Below are positions 60,283 to 64,000 of a stretch of 64,000 bases of DNA, piece after piece (positions within the stretch are counted from its first letter, which is position 1; every line of letters starts with the position of its first letter). A model generated the notes under the pieces. It saw only the letters and a list, made by a program, of their open reading frames with translations, was not told where the DNA came from and did no database searches. A program made the position numbers and the translations under genes. Origin of the DNA: Bacteroidota bacterium (lineage in GTDB: Bacteria; Bacteroidota; Bacteroidia; Chitinophagales; Chitinophagaceae); assembly GCA_030706735.1 (NCBI GenBank), contig JAUZNZ010000011.1, positions 62,001-126,000 of the forward strand, given 5' to 3'.

Positions 60283-60939
60283 TCAGAACATCAATTCCTT
60301 TACCTTCTCTTTATCTTCCTTTTCCTTTTTCAGGTCGAACATGGTGCCGAAGACGCGGTCCCAGATCGTGCTGCTCACGCCGAAGCCGCGGTGGTCGTCC
60401 TTATAATGATGCAGGTGATGATTCCTCCAAAGGGGTTTCATCCAGCGGAAAGGAGGATTCCAGGCATGAATGGCGAAATGCATAGTGCCGTACATGAGGT
60501 ATCCAAGCATGAAGCCGGGGAAGAACATGAAAGCATATCCGCCCATGACCAGGTGCATGAGCAGGAAGAGCAGGGAAGAAATGATGATGCTGGGTACCGG
60601 GGGCATGAAGAGGCGTTCCTTGTCCCTGGGGAAATGGTGATGGTTCCCGTGCATGACGTACACGAACTTTTGCGCCCTTTCACTCTCTCCGACCCAATGG
60701 AATACGAAGCGGTGCATCAGGTATTCGAAGAAGGTCCAAAACAGGCCGCCTGCCAGGAAAACCCCGGCGATCTCCATTAAGGAAAATTTGAGGTGAATGC
60801 CGCTATAATACAGGGAGCAAACGATCAATGGCAGGTAAATGCCCCAAATCACCAAAGGATGGGTCTTGGTGAGCATTTCCAGGTAGTGGTTCTTGAACAA
60901 CTGCGCCTGGCCCTTATTATGTATCTTATCAAACTTCAT
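60283..60939 (-). CDS. Fatty acid hydroxylase/sterol desaturase superfamily protein
   Basis: A 218-residue integral membrane di-iron hydroxylase with the histidine clusters HRFVFHW, HGNHHHFPRD, HFAIHAW and NHHLHHYKDDHRGFG. Bacteroidota members hydroxylate fatty acids, for example in sphingolipid or ceramide 2-hydroxylation. The target is inferred. Confidence 0.9.
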   Translation of the reverse strand: MKFDKIHNKGQAQLFKNHYLEMLTKTHPLVIWGIYLPLIVCSLYYSGIHLKFSLMEIAGVFLAGGLFWTFFEYLMHRFVFHWVGESERAQKFVYVMHGNHHHFPRDKERLFMPPVPSIIISSLLFLLMHLVMGGYAFMFFPGFMLGYLMYGTMHFAIHAWNPPFRWMKPLWRNHHLHHYKDDHRGFGVSSTIWDRVFGTMFDLKKEKEDKEKVKELMF

Positions 60940-61068
60940 GCGATCACAATTTAAGGAACATTCCTTTCCCGCACAGCAACTGCCCCGGACCGCAAAAATA
61001 CGAATAACCGCAATAAGTCGAGCAGTTTATACCCTTAAGGACCAATCTCCTGCCGGGAGGGGTGGCCG

Positions 61069-61123
61069 GGCGGGGTAGCCAGGCGGGGTAGCGGGGGGCA
61101 CGGGGGACGGGTAGCGGGGGGCA
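61069..61123. repeat. G-rich direct repeats upstream of the serine hydrolase stop
   Basis: The word ggcggggtagc occurs at 61069-61079 and 61082-61092. A 15-bp word gggtagcggggggca occurs at 61086-61100 and 61109-61123, offset 23 bp. All lie between the hydroxylase promoter side and the stop of the serine hydrolase gene. There is no coding role. Confidence 0.7.
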
Positions 61124-61133
61124 AGGCGAAGGC

Positions 61134-62435
61134 CTATCGGTCATAAGTAAGCTTGAACCGGTTCAGGTCCGGGGAATAGCGTCTTGGCCGTTGCCGCTCA
61201 TAGCGGTAAATAATCTCCCCCAGCTCGCTGAAAAAAGGGTAGCCGACCTGGTCATAGTCATATTTATCATCATTCAATACCCCGTCGCTGTTGACATAGA
61301 TCACCCCGGCCAGCATGAATTCGACCTTATTCTTAAAGTCGACGATATAGGCGATATCGGTCAAAAAGCCGTAGGACCAGCCCGGCTTGTTGAAGATACG
61401 AATGTAGGGGGGAATGGGGCGGCGGCCGGCCTTGAACATCCAGAACTTGGCGTAGCTGTCGAAATATTCGGCGCTGTCATAATGGGGATGGACGGATTCG
61501 GAAGGCAATTCCGACATGTACCGGAAGAGAAAGCGTTCATCGTCGGGGGTCAGGTGAAACCGTTGGCGGGGCGGTACGGAGGCGGGGAACAAAACGGAAC
61601 GCAGGATCATCTGCAGGTCCCGGAGCGGAACATTATTATGGCGTGTGAAGTCCATGGGCGTCCTGATCAGGCTGTCATGGCTGTCCATATGGGCGTTCCC
61701 GATCAATACCTGCCGGCGGAAATCGAAATCCAGGTTGGCGGTAGCGGGGGGCTGGGCGTAGAGGAGTTTGCCGTCCTTCACAAACCGGACGGGATTGGTA
61801 TGCTTATTCTGATCCTCATTCATGGGTACGAAGCGGCGCGTGATACGGATATCAGGATAGCCCATTTCCCAGAGGCGTTTGTTAATCGTCTCCTGGCCGA
61901 GGAACTCATAGAGCCGGTTATAGGCGTCGTTGTCGCTAACGAGGAAGATCTTCTTGATATAGTTGGCTATCGAAGGGAGCCCGTCGGCCGAGCTGGTATC
62001 GCGGCTGACGGCGGTTTGACCGCTGTAGGCGCTGTCGGTGAGCATGGGCGTAAATTTGTCGATCCCATATCGGGCGAGACGGTCCATTTTTTCCAGGGCA
62101 AGGAAGGCCAGCGGCATCTTGACGGTGGAGGCCGGGTTGAAATATTCCAGCGGATCCAAGCGCAGGCTGTAGTCCTGAAAATGGGGAACATTGTTTGCGT
62201 CCCGGTCGATCCGCGTATAGATAACCTGGTACCGGAAGGAGTCGGGCTTGTCGAGGATATTATTGAGAAAGGGCGAGGCCTGCTGCCTGAGCAATTTCAG
62301 GAGAAAGGCCGGATCGTCCTTCTGCGGCGGCTGAGGCGCCTGCTGCGCCGTGGTCCTTGCGGGGGCCAGGAGCAGGGCGGTGATCGCGGGCAGAAAGGCC
62401 ATGGCCATAGCGGGGAATGCGAATCGTGATGGCAT
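61134..62435 (-). CDS. Exported serine hydrolase (class A beta-lactamase-like)
   Basis: A 433-residue exported protein with a signal peptide (1-30). It has the beta-lactamase/PBP-type fold of class A: SxxK in NPASTVKMP, SDN in VSDNDAYNRLYEF, and a KxG-like NKPGWSYG near the C-terminus. It differs from true beta-lactamases in length and in the lack of a clear omega-loop ExxLN. It may be a peptidase or esterase; resistance should not be assumed. Confidence 0.82.
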   Translation of the reverse strand: MPSRFAFPAMAMAFLPAITALLLAPARTTAQQAPQPPQKDDPAFLLKLLRQQASPFLNNILDKPDSFRYQVIYTRIDRDANNVPHFQDYSLRLDPLEYFNPASTVKMPLAFLALEKMDRLARYGIDKFTPMLTDSAYSGQTAVSRDTSSADGLPSIANYIKKIFLVSDNDAYNRLYEFLGQETINKRLWEMGYPDIRITRRFVPMNEDQNKHTNPVRFVKDGKLLYAQPPATANLDFDFRRQVLIGNAHMDSHDSLIRTPMDFTRHNNVPLRDLQMILRSVLFPASVPPRQRFHLTPDDERFLFRYMSELPSESVHPHYDSAEYFDSYAKFWMFKAGRRPIPPYIRIFNKPGWSYGFLTDIAYIVDFKNKVEFMLAGVIYVNSDGVLNDDKYDYDQVGYPFFSELGEIIYRYERQRPRRYSPDLNRFKLTYDR

Positions 62436-62484
62436 GGGATTAAAGCTACGAATGCGGGGTTAGACGACGGAAAAAATATTCCTT

Positions 62485-62492
62485 TACCTTTG
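62485..62492 (+). promoter_or_regulatory. -7 box TACCTTTG upstream of the fumarylacetoacetase-like gene
   Basis: A perfect TAnnTTTG, 19 nt before the ATG at 62512. A TTTG at -33 is not clear. Confidence 0.5.
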
Positions 62493-62511
62493 GCGTCCAA
62501 CCGATCATTCC

Positions 62512-63555
62512 ATGAAGATTGTCTCCTACCTGAAAGAAGAACGAGATCAATTGGCCATCCTGGTGGATGGCCTGCTGTTTGATATCGACACGATCCATCC
62601 CGATATCCCCAACAATATCGGGCTGTTCCTGAATTACTGGGATGAGCTTTTGCCGCTGGCGCAGGCCGGCGAGCTGGCCATCCTCGAGGGTCATATCAGC
62701 CGGGGCAGGGGTTTCCCGGTCGACGAGGTACAGGTACTCGCTCCGGTACCCTTCCCTACCAGTTGCCGGGACGGTTATGCATTCCGGCAGCATGTCGCGG
62801 CCGCGCGCCGCAATAGGGGCGTGCCAATGATCCCGGAATTCGATCAATACCCGGTACTCTATTTCACGAACCATCATAGCATACAAGGACCCGGCAACAT
62901 TCGATGCATGCCCGATCATTTGAAGAAACTGGACTTCGAGCTGGAGGTGGCCATCGTCATCTCGAAGGGTGGCCGCAATATTCCCGCCGAAAGGGCCGAT
63001 GAATATATCGCCGGGCTGATGATCATGAACGATATGAGCGCAAGGCAGCTGCAAATGGAAGAAATGCTTCTCAACCTGGGCCCAGCGAAAGGAAAGGACT
63101 TCTGCACGGTAACGGGTCCCTGGCTCGTCACCCTGGATGAACTGGAGCCTTTTGAAACCCCTTGCAAGCCGGGACATACCGGCAAGTCCTGGAACCTGCG
63201 GATGCAATGCCGGATCAATGGCGAGACGGTCAGCGATGGCAACCTGGGCGATATGGATTGGACCTTCGCCGAGCTGATCGAGCGGGCCAGTTACGGGGCC
63301 GACCTGATGCCCGGCGATGTGATCGGCAGCGGGACGGTGGGGACGGGCTGCCTGCTGGAACTGAATGGCACGGGCAGGCTGAACGATCCGGGCTATGCGG
63401 AGCAATGGCTGCAGGTGGGGGATGTCGTCGAGTTGGACGTCGATTCGTTGGGCATCCTTTCGAATACGATCGTAGCCGAAGAACCGGAGGACGGAGCGCT
63501 GCTTTCCCTGCTTGACAAGAAGAAAATACCCGCCTTAACCAATCCTCCTTTATGA
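62512..63555 (+). CDS. Fumarylacetoacetate hydrolase family protein
   Basis: A 347-residue member of the FAH family, which hydrolyses beta-diketone-type C-C bonds, for example in tyrosine degradation. The metal-binding acidic residues are visible in FELEVAIVI and in MIMNDMSARQLQ. The flavin reductase ORF overlaps its 3' end by 4 nt. In this phylum the pair often belongs to a tyrosine/homogentisate cluster, which may continue beyond the window. Confidence 0.9.
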   Translation: MKIVSYLKEERDQLAILVDGLLFDIDTIHPDIPNNIGLFLNYWDELLPLAQAGELAILEGHISRGRGFPVDEVQVLAPVPFPTSCRDGYAFRQHVAAARRNRGVPMIPEFDQYPVLYFTNHHSIQGPGNIRCMPDHLKKLDFELEVAIVISKGGRNIPAERADEYIAGLMIMNDMSARQLQMEEMLLNLGPAKGKDFCTVTGPWLVTLDELEPFETPCKPGHTGKSWNLRMQCRINGETVSDGNLGDMDWTFAELIERASYGADLMPGDVIGSGTVGTGCLLELNGTGRLNDPGYAEQWLQVGDVVELDVDSLGILSNTIVAEEPEDGALLSLLDKKKIPALTNPPL

Positions 63556-64000
63556 TCGTCGATCTGGCAGCCGTTTCGCCTGCGGAGCGGCAAGACTACC
63601 TGCAACATGCCATCGGGCCGCGGCCGATCTGTTTCGCGAGTACGGTCAATGCCGGGGGCGAGGTGAACCTGAGTCCGTTCAGCTTTTTCAATATGTTCTC
63701 TTCGACGCCGCCGATCCTCATCTTTTCCCCCTGCAGAAGAGTCAGGGATAATACCACCAAGCACACGCTCCAGAATGTCCTGGAGGTACCGGAGGTGGTC
63801 ATCAATATCGTGGATTACGACCTGGTGCAGCAGGTCAGTCTTTCCAGCTGCGAATATGCAAGAGGCGTGAATGAATTCGTGAAGGCGGGGCTGACGCCGG
63901 CCGCCGCTACGCTGGTTCGACCGCCGCTGGTGAAAGAGAGCAAGATCAATATCGAATGCCGCGTCATCGAAGTGAAGCCGCTCGGCACGGAGGGCGGCGC
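63552..64000 (+). CDS. Flavin reductase family protein, 3' end cut by window edge
   Basis: At least 149 residues of an FMN-binding split-barrel protein: IGPRPICFASTVNAGGEVNLSPFSFFNMFSSTPPILIFSPCRR and VINIVDYDLVQQVSLSS are typical of this flavin reductase-like group. The ATG overlaps the previous stop (ATGA), so it is translationally coupled to the FAH-family gene. The C-terminal part lies outside the window. Confidence 0.88.
   Translation, partial: MIVDLAAVSPAERQDYLQHAIGPRPICFASTVNAGGEVNLSPFSFFNMFSSTPPILIFSPCRRVRDNTTKHTLQNVLEVPEVVINIVDYDLVQQVSLSSCEYARGVNEFVKAGLTPAAATLVRPPLVKESKINIECRVIEVKPLGTEGG

Noticed and set aside
61191-62429. A 412-codon open plus-strand frame antisense to the serine hydrolase gene
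   Set aside because: GC-rich codon third positions in the minus-strand gene create long shadow frames. The predicted protein has no recognisable family, while the minus strand has clear SxxK and SDN motifs.
61134-62435. Beta-lactamase conferring resistance
   Set aside because: The fold motifs are present, but length and the missing ExxLN-type omega loop argue for another serine hydrolase.
1-64000. tRNA, rRNA, insertion sequence, prophage or integrative element
   Set aside because: I found no cloverleaf-like sequence, no rRNA, no transposase or integrase, no flanking terminal repeats and no stretch with clearly foreign gene content.

Overview
The window reads as a chromosomal stretch of a GC-rich member of the Bacteroidota, most likely Chitinophagaceae-like. 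The evidence is gliding and type IX secretion genes (gldH, gldC, a PorG/DUF6089 protein, a secreted protein with a type IX sorting domain), lineage families such as DUF4290, TIGR02757, DUF2911 and BatD, Bacteroidota-type promoters (TTTG, 19-21 nt, TAnnTTTG) and an almost complete lack of Shine-Dalgarno sequences. Coding density is very high. I see no rRNA, tRNA, CRISPR array, transposase, integrase or phage gene. It looks like core genome rather than an island.

Layout. 1-12.6 kb: truncated GH3 glycosidase, mutL, a PBP4-type dacB, an M13 peptidase, an arginase-fold protein, pheS, a hydroxyacyl-CoA dehydrogenase, an NAD-dependent epimerase and a carboxypeptidase-regulatory-domain protein. 12.6-21.7 kb: LpxD-type acyltransferase, an rluE-yicC-gldH-histidine kinase-response regulator run, then BatD, an SDR, a YjjG-type phosphatase and psd. 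21.7-30.8 kb: cdsA, CPBP protease, dus, aldehyde dehydrogenase, tadA, sodA, lipoproteins, rpmH-rnpA-yidD and murI. 30.8-39.8 kb: a minus-strand envelope cluster read as CBS protein, single-POTRA barrel protein, nadK, PorG-like, uppS, bamA, two OmpH/Skp chaperones and murI. 39.8-43.3 kb: alpha/beta hydrolase, cvpA, yqeY, gldC and a glycosyltransferase. 43.4-49.4 kb: secreted type IX cargo, DUF4290, murA, gmk, a CNNM/CorC-type transporter and rpiB. 49.5-64 kb: TPR protein, deoxyhypusine-synthase-like protein, methyltransferase, lepB, two PepSY-like paralogues around acpH/DUF2911/asnB, a cystathionine gamma-synthase-type gene, TIGR02757, a fatty-acid hydroxylase, a class A beta-lactamase-like hydrolase, and the start of a fumarylacetoacetase/flavin reductase pair.

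The functional centre is envelope building. MurA, MurI, UppS and DacB serve peptidoglycan; LpxD serves lipid A; CdsA and Psd serve phospholipids; BamA, Skp, the POTRA-barrel protein, LepB, YidD and PorG serve export and outer-membrane insertion; GldC and GldH serve gliding and type IX secretion.

No obviously new multi-gene system stands out. The most notable signals are: MurA with Asp in place of the catalytic Cys; MutL with degenerate endonuclease motifs; an arginase-fold protein lacking two metal ligands; many start codons only 4-8 nt after a TAnnTTTG box, suggesting leaderless mRNAs; small GC-rich tandem duplications and low-complexity insertions in conserved proteins (RnpA, TadA) and intergenic gaps; and three intergenic regions that may encode short RNAs or attenuators.
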